NCBI RefSeq assembly: GCF_001982615.1
Contig: NZ_MLCO01000069.1
Location: 1 to 64,000 of the forward strand
Length of the DNA: 64,000 nt
Source: Teichococcus deserti
GTDB lineage: Bacteria > Pseudomonadota > Alphaproteobacteria > Acetobacterales > Acetobacteraceae
Reading direction: 5' to 3'
Shown here: piece after piece, positions 24,315-32,800 of the stretch
Layout: every line of letters begins with the position of its first letter
Numbering within the stretch: the first letter of the stretch is position 1
Notes under the pieces: model-generated
Told to the model about the DNA's origin: nothing
Database searches by the model: none
The model's input: only the letters and a program-made list of their open reading frames with translations
Program-made: the position numbers and the translations under genes

Positions 24315-25244
24315 ATGGACCGAAAACGAGTCAAGTTTACTATCGAGGTGAGTGGTTCGCCGCGAACCATTGCCGTGGTGGATCAGGTTATCGACGGTAC
24401 GTCGCCAGGTGACCTCAGGGTTTTCGTCAAGCACGGTCGAGACTCGCTTGAACCGCCGACAGCCTCTGGGCTCATTCAGCGACGCGGCATTAAGAGCCAG
24501 AAATTCTCAGTCCATCAATCCAACGACAGTCCAAAAAGAATCAATCTCATCAAGAAAACTGAGTTTCAGCGACCTGAAGGCGGCGGTAAACCTAAGCCTG
24601 TTACAAGAGTCCACTACACGACGGCGCTCAAGCACCACAACATATTTGCTATTGTTACCACTCGCGCATCAGCCGATTTGACTGATGAACGCTACAACAC
24701 ATCAGCTGAGGATGCTCAGACGATATCGCTGGGTTCCTACTCCCCAGACGAAACCACTCTGTATTTCTCCATCCTCGTGAGTCGTCCAGGCCGAAAGTTT
24801 GTGCGGAACAAAGAATGCGAGTTTTTTCAAGAACGGCAACTGGCTTTTGAGAGGTTCCATGTGACGTTCATTTGGTGTTTTGTTCCCGGCAAATCTCCGC
24901 CGTTCAGTGTCCCTGCAGAAATAGAAACCCAAGCTCCTGAATTTCCGGAGGGTCATGCGAACTTTAGGGAGGCTGACATGGATACGGGTGTAAGCGAGCG
25001 GCGTTTTCCAAAGCTCTTCACGCACATTGCTGAACGCGCCCGTGACATACAGATGCACCTCCTGGTGGAGGCTGGTCTCCTCACTCCTAACGAGGCTAAG
25101 GGCTGTATGCTCTTCCCTTACATTCCAACTTCGGACATTGGTTCGCCCCTGGCAAGGAAGCTGTTTCGCAAACGTTTCGCCACGTTGAAGCGCAAGGGCT
25201 TAATATCCCCGATTTACGCCAACTATCTCCTGAACCCCGAATAG
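24315..25244 (+). CDS. Unknown 309-residue cytoplasmic protein
   Basis: No known domain is recognised. The N-terminal ~100 residues are beta-rich (KFTIEVSGSPRTIAVVDQVI), the middle has strand-helix alternation, and the C-terminus is basic and helical (ARKLFRKRFATLKRKGLISP), suggesting nucleic-acid contact. AGAGG precedes the ATG. It has its own lower-GC composition and sits alone between leftward genes, typical of an accessory moron. It could be an effector of unknown type. Confidence 0.6.
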   Translation: MDRKRVKFTIEVSGSPRTIAVVDQVIDGTSPGDLRVFVKHGRDSLEPPTASGLIQRRGIKSQKFSVHQSNDSPKRINLIKKTEFQRPEGGGKPKPVTRVHYTTALKHHNIFAIVTTRASADLTDERYNTSAEDAQTISLGSYSPDETTLYFSILVSRPGRKFVRNKECEFFQERQLAFERFHVTFIWCFVPGKSPPFSVPAEIETQAPEFPEGHANFREADMDTGVSERRFPKLFTHIAERARDIQMHLLVEAGLLTPNEAKGCMLFPYIPTSDIGSPLARKLFRKRFATLKRKGLISPIYANYLLNPE

Positions 25245-25262
25245 CTCAAGTGCTGGGACCAC

Positions 25263-25943
25263 TTATTGCCGTGGTGGCAGCCAAAGCCTGCGGGCTGCCT
25301 CGCGCCAGGCACTGAGTCGCGCCCTTGCGCCAGCCGCTCCCTTCTTTACCTTGGGCCAACGCTCCCTTAACCAAATCTCAATGCTGTACCGCCCGTACTC
25401 AGTCCGGTTCCACATTGCTCTCATTTTGAGCCAAAGCCTTCTGCGGTAGCTCCATAACGTGAGGTATTCTCCGCACGCCTCGGCCAACGCATATTTCGAA
25501 TGAGCTGCCGCTGTAGCAGCTTTTCGATGCTCGTACTCTGCTTTCTTCAATGAACCATAATCATCCCAAATGTTGTCAAGGTAATTCGCACTCATGGTCG
25601 AATAAAGAAGCAACGCGCTCTGTAATTCAAGGCAGCGCGCCTGAACGTCGGGGCCGAAAAGAAAGCAAACTTCGAGCTTTGCTTGATGGAAATCCTCTTT
25701 GACGATGTCCACTGAACTGCGTTGCGATATCGCCGCTTCGTACTGATCCGCAAGCTGCATGATCTTGCGGTAAGCCGCAAAGCGCTTCTCAAAGTAGTCC
25801 AGGCGGTTTTTGCGGAATTGACTGTACCCTACGAAGGCACCAACACCTAACGTCATCAGAGCTGTTATGCTCGTAGGCGCCAGCCAAGATGACTTCTCGT
25901 CCCTGGCCTGTCGGTGATCCTCGGGTAGAGCTTTCTTCAACAC
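25263..25943 (-). CDS. Membrane-anchored coiled-coil protein, unknown
   Basis: 226 residues from a GTG. One membrane span lies at ~residues 24-42 (TSITALMTLGVGAFVGYSQF), followed by a long helical cytoplasmic region (KNRLDYFEKRFAAYRKIMQL) rich in aromatic and basic residues. The layout resembles small DUF4760-like or SLATT-like single-span proteins, some of which act as membrane effectors in defence loci, but no firm match can be claimed. It converges with the 24315 gene, with the stops only 18 bases apart. Confidence 0.55.
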   Translation of the reverse strand: MLKKALPEDHRQARDEKSSWLAPTSITALMTLGVGAFVGYSQFRKNRLDYFEKRFAAYRKIMQLADQYEAAISQRSSVDIVKEDFHQAKLEVCFLFGPDVQARCLELQSALLLYSTMSANYLDNIWDDYGSLKKAEYEHRKAATAAAHSKYALAEACGEYLTLWSYRRRLWLKMRAMWNRTEYGRYSIEIWLRERWPKVKKGAAGARARLSAWREAARRLWLPPRQ

Positions 25944-26031
25944 CTACCGCTTCCCTCCAGGTCGTTGCCACTGTGCTAGGGGAAGCTCAAGCCGAACGCC
26001 AGGGGAAGCTGGCGCACCTGGTAAGTAGGCG

Positions 26032-26454
26032 ATGACACAATGGATCATCGCCCCCGGAATTAACCCTGCCGACTTTGCCGGCTTCGTCTACCTCATTACC
26101 GCACCCAGCGGCCGCCGCTACATCGGCCGGAAATACCTTGAAAGCCGCCGTCGCAGGAACGTCAAGACCAAGCCGGGTGCCAAGAGTGCCAGGAAGACGC
26201 AGGTCGTCAGGGCACAGAGCGACTGGCAGACCTACTGGGGAAGCTGCGCAGAGCTGCTCGCGGAAATTGCTCTCCTCGGGGAAGATAAGTTTACCCGCGA
26301 GATCCTCCATTGGTGCCGCACTAGGGGAGAGACGAATTATCGAGAGGCAGAGGAACAATTTTCCCGCCGGGTGCTAACAGCCCGCCTGCCCAATGGCAGC
26401 CGCGCCTATTTCAACGGCAACATCCTCTGTAAGTTCTACGCGCCCGACGCTTGA
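26032..26454 (+). CDS. GIY-YIG nuclease (phage/homing type)
   Basis: 140 residues. The GIY-YIG core is visible as FVYLITAPSGRRYIGRKYLE, with VYL at residues 19-21 and YIG at 30-32, then basic residues and the DWQTYWGSCAEL block. The helix with the metal-binding Glu follows in the GETNYREAEEQF block, and the end (YFNGNILCKFY) matches phage-borne members of this family. These enzymes cut DNA as homing nucleases or processing nucleases in phage genomes. Small DNA-binding-type genes follow immediately. Confidence 0.75.
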   Translation: MTQWIIAPGINPADFAGFVYLITAPSGRRYIGRKYLESRRRRNVKTKPGAKSARKTQVVRAQSDWQTYWGSCAELLAEIALLGEDKFTREILHWCRTRGETNYREAEEQFSRRVLTARLPNGSRAYFNGNILCKFYAPDA

Positions 26455-26473
26455 GCCTAGCTGCTGCGTAAAT

Positions 26474-26746
26474 ATGGGCATGACCCCAAGTGAACCCTCC
26501 CCCAGTTTCCCACCCGAGCTAATCGCCTACGGGCGAGGCAAGGTGCCAGTTGTCCATTGGCGCTACAAAGCAGCGAAGCGACGCGAGCTAGCCGCGGACT
26601 ATAGCGCCCTCAGAACCCTGCTGGATGCCCGCCAGCACCAGGCGCCGCTAGCTGCACCCCAGAGCCCCCAGGCCGCCTATAAGGCTCCTCCTGTGTCCCC
26701 TCTACCAAAGGACGATAGCGCGGAGACAACTGCCTTGCTGATCTAG
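26474..26746 (+). CDS. Unknown small basic protein
   Basis: 90 residues, starting MGMTPSEPSPSFPPELIAYG. It has a helical basic centre (VVHWRYKAAKRRELAADYSA) and a Pro/Ala-rich tail. It lies 20 bases after the GIY-YIG gene in the same direction, so is probably co-transcribed. No family is recognised, and the ribosome site is weak. Confidence 0.45.
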   Translation: MGMTPSEPSPSFPPELIAYGRGKVPVVHWRYKAAKRRELAADYSALRTLLDARQHQAPLAAPQSPQAAYKAPPVSPLPKDDSAETTALLI

Positions 26747-26842
26747 CTGGAGTGCAAGCCACCCGTCGCGCCTGTCGAGGATCCACTTCGCAAGCGACCG
26801 TCGAACGCCTGCATCAAATGTCCCGGTCCACCACCGAAGAAG

Positions 26843-27172
26843 GTGACGTACAACGGCCTTACCATGACGTGTTCGGAGTGGAGCAACAAACTGGGCATCC
26901 CAGTTGCGCGCCTTCAGCAGCGGCTCAAAAAGGGCATGCCTCTAAGCCGGGTATTCGACCGAGCCGTAGCACCTAGCTCGCCGCTCCCACCGATTGAATG
27001 TCACGGAAAGCAGCTAAGCCGCGCGGGCTGGGGGAAACACCTAGGCATGGGTGCATCTCGGCTCAACGCCCGCCTCGCACGCATAGACCTTCCCCTGGAA
27101 CTGCGTCTCAGCCACCATCCGCTTCCAAAGCCGCTTACTGGTCGGAAACCAAAACGGCCAGATGCCGAATGA
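26843..27172 (+). CDS. Putative DNA-binding protein with two HNH-associated-type repeats
   Basis: 109 residues from a GTG. It is two copies of a ~45-residue unit: TYNGLTMTCSEWSNKLGIPV with ARLQQRLKKGMPL, and ECHGKQLSRAGWGKHLGMGA with SRLNARLARIDLPLEL. The pattern (polar strand, EW/GW, G-I/M, turn, RL..R helix) is the small helix-turn-helix-like repeat commonly found beside HNH nuclease domains in phage homing enzymes. No nuclease motif is present, so it could be a detached specificity domain. The GIY-YIG gene 400 bases upstream is a possible partner. Confidence 0.6.
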   Translation: MTYNGLTMTCSEWSNKLGIPVARLQQRLKKGMPLSRVFDRAVAPSSPLPPIECHGKQLSRAGWGKHLGMGASRLNARLARIDLPLELRLSHHPLPKPLTGRKPKRPDAE

Positions 27173-27552
27173 CCACCATTGCTAACCTGCGTCATCCCCT
27201 TGGGAGCCAGCTGATGCCCCTCACCGCTGAGCAACAAGCCAGCCTCCAGAGAGAACACTCGGAGGAGCTCGAACAGGCAGAAGCCCTGCTCTTCGAGATG
27301 GACGCGGCAGCACTAAGGTTCGTCAACATCCCAAGCTTCACTGACCGCAAGGATGTCATGGCCTGGTACATCAACGAGGTGAGCGTTGGAACGATGATCT
27401 CAACGCTGAGCGTGCTGAACCACTACAAGAGCAGAGCAGAGCCAGACGAGCGCGCATCACTAGTAGTGGTGATCCCCTTCTACGAACACATGGTCAATGC
27501 GAAGCAGCTTGAGGCTGAGATGCAGGAGATCGGGCGTAGGCCGCATTTGTAA
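27169..27552 (+). CDS. Unknown small acidic helical protein
   Basis: 127 residues from an ATG overlapping the previous stop (ATGA). The main part is helical and acidic (QREHSEELEQAEALLFEMDA, DVMAWYINEVSVGTMISTLS). An alternative start at 27213 (MPLTAEQQ) has a GGAG ribosome site and would shorten it by 15 residues. No family is recognised. Confidence 0.55.
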   Translation: MTTIANLRHPLGSQLMPLTAEQQASLQREHSEELEQAEALLFEMDAAALRFVNIPSFTDRKDVMAWYINEVSVGTMISTLSVLNHYKSRAEPDERASLVVVIPFYEHMVNAKQLEAEMQEIGRRPHL

Positions 27553-27611
27553 CAGACCCTCTAGGCCTAGGCACCAGCAATGGCTATCCTGCTGCCAGGT
27601 GGAGGACGGCT

Positions 27612-29306
27612 ATGGCGAAGGCTTTTCGGTACCAGCGCTATCTGGACGACAAGGGCGTTACTCCAACCGAGTTCAGCAGACTAACTGTTACCGAGAAGCT
27701 GCCCTATGTGGAGTGGTGGCTGAACAGCCATTTCGACAAATACGACCCCGGCTACGATGACACATCCATGGTCTTATCCGGGGGAACGCCGATAGGCGTC
27801 GGAAGACTTTCAGGAGCTCCAAAGCCCGCGGGCAATCCGATAGATCCCAAAGAAGCTGTAGCGCTCTTCCCCGAGTGGCTAACACGGTCTGAGATCGCCG
27901 AGATTGCGATGGTGCTCACATCAGAGGGTCGTGCCAACACGCAATGGTTCGAGCGACCCTCCATACCCCTGCCCGCGATCAGGCATCAATCTGGAATTCG
28001 GAAGCTCAAACGAGTAGAGCGCAACATCGAAACGTACAACCGGCCAGCCGGGAAAACCTTTGGGCAGTTAAGTGTTGCTCGAAAGCTGGCGTTCATGGAC
28101 ACGTGGCTGAACCGGCACTTTACTAAGTCAGAAGCAGTGATCGCCCGTCAAGGCGATGAGATGGACTCTACAGAGAACCTCTACCGCCAACCCATGCAGC
28201 GGGACGGTGAGCCGTTCTCGCCCGGAGGGTCAGGCCTCAACACACCCGATCTTCTAAGGTCCTACTTTCCGTTTCGAATCACGGATGATGAGCTGGCCGA
28301 AGCGGTAAATCAGTTTGGCTTCACGTCATGGGAAGGCGACCTCCTTCGAACCATGGAGGCGAGGTGGCACCTTCGCCCCGAATACAGCTTTGAGAATTTG
28401 AAGAATGCTAGGGCTAAGCAAACCAAGGCTAGGAGCGAGCCAGCTTATCGCGTTTACCGCGACGACGATGACACGACAGGCAAGACACTCAATCAGCTCA
28501 AGAGGATGAGCCGCGACGCCGTCGAGCCCTATCTTGTCCACTGGTTTTACCAAAACTACGAAGACCCTGTTCACAGCCTGCCGTACATTGGCAGCGAAGG
28601 CGGATACCAGTGGATTAACGGCGAGCCAGCAGACGCCGCTGAGGTACTTCAGGGCCACTTCGGCGATCACGTTGATTATAGAATCGTCAATGCCATTGCA
28701 AACCGGATTGAGGCGAAGAGCGGAACCGTTAAATGGTCTAGGATCGACGATGGATCTGGTTACGAGGCCCGAGACTTTGGAGATGAAACAGCATCTCGCA
28801 ATGAAGCTTTCATACGCTCTATCTTCAACGATGACACCCTTGATAGTCTCATCGCTTACGTCCAGAACTCTCCGAGCGCATTCATTCCCTCGAACGAAGA
28901 GCTACTAGCGCGGGAAGAGCTTAGGACAGCAGCTAGCCGTCTGAGCGGTGCAATTCGACTGGAGCGCCGCAGTAACCCGCTTATAGGTCATAACAGTGGA
29001 TCTCTGACGGATGACCTAGAGCATGCCCAGGCAACTCTCGAGATCTCAGTTCAGGTTGAGAGGGAGTTGTCGGCGCCGCAACCCGATGTCGGTCGTATCG
29101 CTAAACTTTTGGCTGCAGCCAAGCTTTGTGGCCGCTGGATATTCGGAAAGGTCGACAAGTACGCGGACAACTTCGCAGCAGAAGCAGGAAAGAACTCCGC
29201 AAGGGTCTTCGTAGGCGGGGCAACTGTGTACGCAGCGACGTGGGTGCCTGAGCTGGCCAACCTCCTGCAGAAGGCAGCGCCCTGGCTAGCGACGCTCATC
29301 AAGTAG
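27612..29306 (+). CDS. Large unknown protein with three internal repeats and a GHNSG motif
   Basis: 564 residues, ribosome site GGAGG. Three diverged copies of a ~35-residue unit are visible: near residue 13 (GVTPTEFSRLTVTEKLPYVE, WWLNSHFDKY), near 143 (AGKTFGQLSVARKLAFMDTW, LNRHFTKSE) and near 293 (TGKTLNQLKRMSRDAVEPYL, VHWFYQNYEDP), each followed by an acidic segment. The last ~110 residues form another domain: PLIGHNSG at its start, two amphipathic helices, and a hydrophobic end (VYAATWVPELANLLQKAAPW) that could touch membrane. GHNSG-type motifs recur in alphaproteobacterial phage and mobile-element proteins. No function is assigned; it precedes the packaging genes. Confidence 0.7.
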   Translation: MAKAFRYQRYLDDKGVTPTEFSRLTVTEKLPYVEWWLNSHFDKYDPGYDDTSMVLSGGTPIGVGRLSGAPKPAGNPIDPKEAVALFPEWLTRSEIAEIAMVLTSEGRANTQWFERPSIPLPAIRHQSGIRKLKRVERNIETYNRPAGKTFGQLSVARKLAFMDTWLNRHFTKSEAVIARQGDEMDSTENLYRQPMQRDGEPFSPGGSGLNTPDLLRSYFPFRITDDELAEAVNQFGFTSWEGDLLRTMEARWHLRPEYSFENLKNARAKQTKARSEPAYRVYRDDDDTTGKTLNQLKRMSRDAVEPYLVHWFYQNYEDPVHSLPYIGSEGGYQWINGEPADAAEVLQGHFGDHVDYRIVNAIANRIEAKSGTVKWSRIDDGSGYEARDFGDETASRNEAFIRSIFNDDTLDSLIAYVQNSPSAFIPSNEELLAREELRTAASRLSGAIRLERRSNPLIGHNSGSLTDDLEHAQATLEISVQVERELSAPQPDVGRIAKLLAAAKLCGRWIFGKVDKYADNFAAEAGKNSARVFVGGATVYAATWVPELANLLQKAAPWLATLIK

Positions 29307-29386
29307 AATAGCCAATCTCAACTGCGCCTACTGGGAGACTGAAGCTTCAGCCAACCTGGCGTAGCTCCGCTAGTTCCTGTGTCGCC

Positions 29387-29401
29387 TTAAATACGAGGCA
29401 C
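29387..29401 (+). promoter_or_regulatory. TTAAATA box, putative phage promoter
   Basis: TTAAATACGAGGCAC stands 19 bases upstream of the AT G of the next gene and closely matches boxes at 38152, 40344, 46282 and 55556. Confidence 0.45.
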
Positions 29402-29419
29402 AGACATCAGGAGGTTGCG

Positions 29420-29818
29420 ATGGCGAACAAGAACCCTGCGCTTAAGGGACGGCGACGAGGTCAGCTCAACAAGAGCACCATCGAAAAGGAACAGGCCGTT
29501 GTACGGCTGCAAGATTGGCTGATCGCATCGGGTCAGGCCAAAGCATCCGACTTCGATCCGTGCGACAGCCTGACTTGGATGGAAGTGATGTCGCGCGATA
29601 ATCGCCTCCCCATGCAGGAGCGCCGTGAGTTCGCTAAGTCCGTAGCTCCGTACCGCTACGCTCGCAAGAACGCCATTCAGGTTGATCCGCATGAGGATGA
29701 ACACGACATTGTAGGCATGTCCGATGCAGAGCTAGAACAGCTCAAGCACGAAGCAGCTGGCATCGTGCGGAACATCATCGAGCATGACGGGTCAGAGAAC
29801 GTCGCTGAGGGCAATTAA
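29420..29818 (+). CDS. Probable terminase small subunit of element B
   Basis: 132 residues with a strong AGGAGG ribosome site. It opens MANKNPALKGRRRGQLNKST, a basic start like the GRPKGSxNK openings of many small terminases. A helical middle follows and then an acidic C-terminus (DEHDIVGMSDAELEQLKHEA) of the sort that contacts the large subunit. It is the last rightward gene before the large terminase, from which an antisense recombinase gene separates it. Assignment rests on position and N-terminal character. Confidence 0.5.
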   Translation: MANKNPALKGRRRGQLNKSTIEKEQAVVRLQDWLIASGQAKASDFDPCDSLTWMEVMSRDNRLPMQERREFAKSVAPYRYARKNAIQVDPHEDEHDIVGMSDAELEQLKHEAAGIVRNIIEHDGSENVAEGN

Positions 29819-29882
29819 GCCCCTGAGAGCTAGCTGTGCAGCACCTAGGCCCTAGAACCCGCTAGCGACCCCTTGTAGGCCC

Positions 29883-30092
29883 TCACAGACCCTGCCTGAA
29901 CAGCGAGAGGGTCTTAGCAGCGATGACAATCTCATCATCTGTCCACTCGCACGGCGGCTTTGTACCCATGGGCGAGTTGCGGAGCATGTCTCGCACAGCG
30001 CCAAGCGTTGAAGCAGCTACGGTTTGTTCTCCTGCTAGCCTTTGCTTGAGCAGAATAGCTCGCAACGAAGGCATCGTGTTGTCAATTAGCAT
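29883..30092 (-). CDS. Small protein coupled to the antisense recombinase
   Basis: 69 residues. Its ATG lies inside the last codons of the recombinase gene (11-base overlap), suggesting coupled translation. It is helical and basic in its first half, with WTDDEIVIAAKTLSLFRQGL at the end. It has no recognised family; it could be an accessory factor for the recombinase or an unrelated short gene. Confidence 0.45.
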   Translation of the reverse strand: MLIDNTMPSLRAILLKQRLAGEQTVAASTLGAVRDMLRNSPMGTKPPCEWTDDEIVIAAKTLSLFRQGL

Positions 30093-30741
30093 TGCAGATC
30101 TTCATCACTGTGTTGAGGGCAATGGAGTAAGCAAACTTCTGCTGCACAGAGCAAATGGTTTTTCTGTAGCTGATGCCCTGTGCCTTCAGATCCAACACAT
30201 GAGCAACAATCTGCTGCTGCTCATCGTCCCGCACCAGTAGCCCTTCAGCATCAACGGCAAAGCCAAACGGCACTTTTCCCCCAAGGTATTTGCCACGGGC
30301 GCGTTGATCGGCCTTGGTAGTGGACACTCGCTCGCTAATCCGATCGCGTTCGCTTTCGGCAAACACGGCGAGGAGCTGCATCATCATCTTTGCATTGGGA
30401 TTGTTGATAACGTCGCCGCCGAAGTCGATTACATCCAGCGAGATCCCCTGCTTCTTGAACAGCTTAATGGTGTTGAGCGCGTCAGCTGCGTCGCGAAACA
30501 TGCGGTCGAGCTTTGCAGCTACAACCACGTCGCCCTTCCTGAGAAGCCCGCTGAGCACCCTTCCCTGCGGGCGGCTAGCCAGGGGTACCGAACCGGACAC
30601 ACCGGCCTCAGTGAACACCTCAGGGTCCTCTAGACCCTGCATCATGCAGTAGCCGCGCACTTGCCGCTGCTGCACCTCGAGGCTCTCACCCTCCGCTACC
30701 TGCTGCTGCGTTGAGACCCTTGTGTAGCCATAAACTGTCAT
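30082..30741 (-). CDS. Small serine recombinase (resolvase/invertase type)
   Basis: 219 residues from ATG 30741 (MTVYGYTRVSTQQQVAEGES). Ser10 follows R8-V9, the standard catalytic context; VVAAKLDRMFRDAADALNTI and MMQLLAVFAESERDRISERV are the other resolvase motifs. The C-terminal segment (GKYLGGKVPFGFAVD) and a short helix-turn-helix-like end make it a compact recombinase, distinct from the 590-residue integrase. It is inserted antisense between the small and large terminase genes and may invert, resolve or move a small segment. A start at 30825 is possible but lacks family support. Confidence 0.9.
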   Translation of the reverse strand: MTVYGYTRVSTQQQVAEGESLEVQQRQVRGYCMMQGLEDPEVFTEAGVSGSVPLASRPQGRVLSGLLRKGDVVVAAKLDRMFRDAADALNTIKLFKKQGISLDVIDFGGDVINNPNAKMMMQLLAVFAESERDRISERVSTTKADQRARGKYLGGKVPFGFAVDAEGLLVRDDEQQQIVAHVLDLKAQGISYRKTICSVQQKFAYSIALNTVMKICNAN

Positions 30742-31252
30742 GTGCTGCTCTCGTGCTGCGTTGCGCTGCTGCTCACGCTGCTGTCGCACATGACAAAGAG
30801 CAAGCGTATTGTCTGGCGTGTACATGCAAATACGACAGGAGCATAAGAAGTGTGTGGTTTAAACGATAGTATCGCAAGATGAACACACCACAGCACGGCA
30901 ATTTTTCTGACAATCATCCAAGTCTTTTGTTGATCCTCTGCCTCACGATGCTATCATGATGATGCAACGGAGGAGTAGACGAAGCAGACCAAACCATTCC
31001 AAGGACAGGCTTCGAACGCCGCGGGCACTACCCCTGTTAGGATCGCACCAAAGGGGCTGCAACTAAGGCCGCTCAAAAATTTCTGGTATCTGTACCAAGC
31101 CCCCTGGCAATCGCCTCGGGGCTTTTGTCATGCCTGTTGTGCTGCACAGCTAAGTACGGTTGCCCTACATCCGTAGGAGCGACAGCCAAGGCTGTTCCAG
31201 GACAAGGGAGCTAATCCCCAAGAACGAGTGGCGCTGGCCACCGCAAACTGCA
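30742..31252. promoter_or_regulatory. Intergenic region before the late module, with a terminator at 31097-31126
   Basis: About 500 bases without a convincing gene. It must carry the leftward promoter of the recombinase and probably a rightward one. A rightward Rho-independent terminator is clear at 31097-31126: arms AAGCCCC and GGGGCTT and a run of four T. It would stop transcripts arriving from upstream before the large terminase, so late expression may need a promoter between 31127 and 31252 or antitermination. Confidence 0.55.
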
Positions 31253-32758
31253 ATGACTCAACTACCCGCGCTCACGCAGGAGCAGCGCAAAGCACTCCTG
31301 CTGCTCAAGAAGATTGATGCCGAAAAGGCCAATCGCGAAGCCACCTCCTCCTTCCACAAGTGGTGCGAGCATCTTTGCCGTACCTTGGAGCTTGGTTCTC
31401 CGCAGCCTTTCCATCGCATCATCATCGACGCGCTACAGCAGATCGTAGATGGCGACCTTCTGTATCTCATGATTTCTATGCCGCCTGGCTACGGAAAATC
31501 CAAATACGTTAATGAGTTCTTCATCCCCTACTGGATGATGATGCGGCCACGCAGCAAAACTATCGTCGCAACCAACGCAGAGAACCTCGCACTCAGCTTC
31601 TCGCGTCAGATCCGATCGCACATCTTAGAGCAGAACAAGCTTCTCGGCTTTAGCCTCGAAACAACCAACGTCAGAGAATGGACGACAACCAATCACTGCG
31701 AGTATCTGACCCGTGGTGCTGGCTCAGCGATCAACGGCCGTCGTGGCGATCTGCTGATTGTCGATGACCCTTACGCCGACAACGACGCTGCGCAGAAGGC
31801 AGAGACAAGAGAGAAGATTTGGGACTGGTACACAGGCTCTTGGATCAGCCGAAACAACGGCAACAAGACCGCCATGATCGTGGTAGCCACGCGCTTCCAC
31901 GAGGAAGATCTAAACGGCCAGCTGCTGAAGCACGAGGGACACACCGGCCAAATATGGGACGAGGCAACATCCAACTGGCGTGATGCCGAACTCGAGGAGC
32001 CAGGCATCCGGGGCAAGTGGCGCTACATCAGCCTGCCAGCCATTGCCGAGGAAAACGACCCTGTTGGCCGCCAGCCCGGCGAAGCACTTTGGCCCGGCAA
32101 ACACACCCTCGCTGATCTAGCCGCCATCCGAAAGCTCAAGCCACGGGATTTCATCTCCACCTTCCAGCAGAAGCCTGCTCCCGAGGATGGTTGGATCTTC
32201 GACGCAAAGAAGATCAAGACACATCCACACGCTGCTCTGCCCCCAGTGGTTACCCGCATCCGAGCATGGGACTTAGCAGCAAGCCTACGCGGCGACTGGA
32301 CGGTTGGTGTGCTCATGGGTCGCACGGAAACCAATGACACGGTGATCCTCGATGTCGTGCGCTTTCGTGGCAAGCCAGACGAGGTGCGCAGTCGTATTAT
32401 CCAGGTCGCTGAGCAGGACGGCACGGCCGTGCCAATCTCCATCCCACAGGATCCAGGTCAGGCAGGAGCAAGTCAGGCGCAGGACTATGCTCGTGCGCTT
32501 GCGGGCTATCGCCTCAACCAGACACGAGACACAGGCGACAAGGAAACGCGAGCAAAGCCGTTTGCCAGCCAGGTCAACATGGGCAACGTCTGGATGCTCA
32601 AGGCGGAATGGAACGACGCGCTGATCGAGGAGCTAGCTGTGTTTCCATCCGGTCGCCATGACGACCAGGTTGACGCACTCAGCAGAGCTTTCAACGACCT
32701 CATGGAGCAAAAGAACAAGCCGCCAGTGTGGCGCAGGTTCAATCTCATGGGCCGCTAA
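31253..32758 (+). CDS. terL: Element B terminase large subunit
   Basis: 501 residues. Walker A lies in LMISMPPGYGKSKYVNEFFI, followed by KTIVATNAENLALSFSRQIR, Walker B in RRGDLLIVDDPYADNDAAQK, and the coupling strand IVVATRFHEEDL. The nuclease half shows RIRAWDLAASLRGDWTVGVL and the terminal GRHDDQVDALSRAF, so ATPase and nuclease are both intact. The ATG at 31253 is preferred; an in-frame TTG at 31160 would add 31 residues overlapping the presumed leader. It heads the rightward late module, and the portal gene follows. Confidence 0.93.
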   Translation: MTQLPALTQEQRKALLLLKKIDAEKANREATSSFHKWCEHLCRTLELGSPQPFHRIIIDALQQIVDGDLLYLMISMPPGYGKSKYVNEFFIPYWMMMRPRSKTIVATNAENLALSFSRQIRSHILEQNKLLGFSLETTNVREWTTTNHCEYLTRGAGSAINGRRGDLLIVDDPYADNDAAQKAETREKIWDWYTGSWISRNNGNKTAMIVVATRFHEEDLNGQLLKHEGHTGQIWDEATSNWRDAELEEPGIRGKWRYISLPAIAEENDPVGRQPGEALWPGKHTLADLAAIRKLKPRDFISTFQQKPAPEDGWIFDAKKIKTHPHAALPPVVTRIRAWDLAASLRGDWTVGVLMGRTETNDTVILDVVRFRGKPDEVRSRIIQVAEQDGTAVPISIPQDPGQAGASQAQDYARALAGYRLNQTRDTGDKETRAKPFASQVNMGNVWMLKAEWNDALIEELAVFPSGRHDDQVDALSRAFNDLMEQKNKPPVWRRFNLMGR

Positions 32759-32800
32759 ATACCTTGACCCGCGTCCTTCACACCGTTTCGAGGTATCACA

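Noticed and set aside
30960-31096. Possible tRNA-like or small RNA structure before the terminase
   Set aside because: There are short complementary stretches, but no T-arm, anticodon stem or consistent fold.
31160-31252. Extension of the large terminase to a TTG at 31160
   Set aside because: The added residues show no terminase resemblance and lie in the presumed leader after the terminator; ATG 31253 gives a normal N-terminus.
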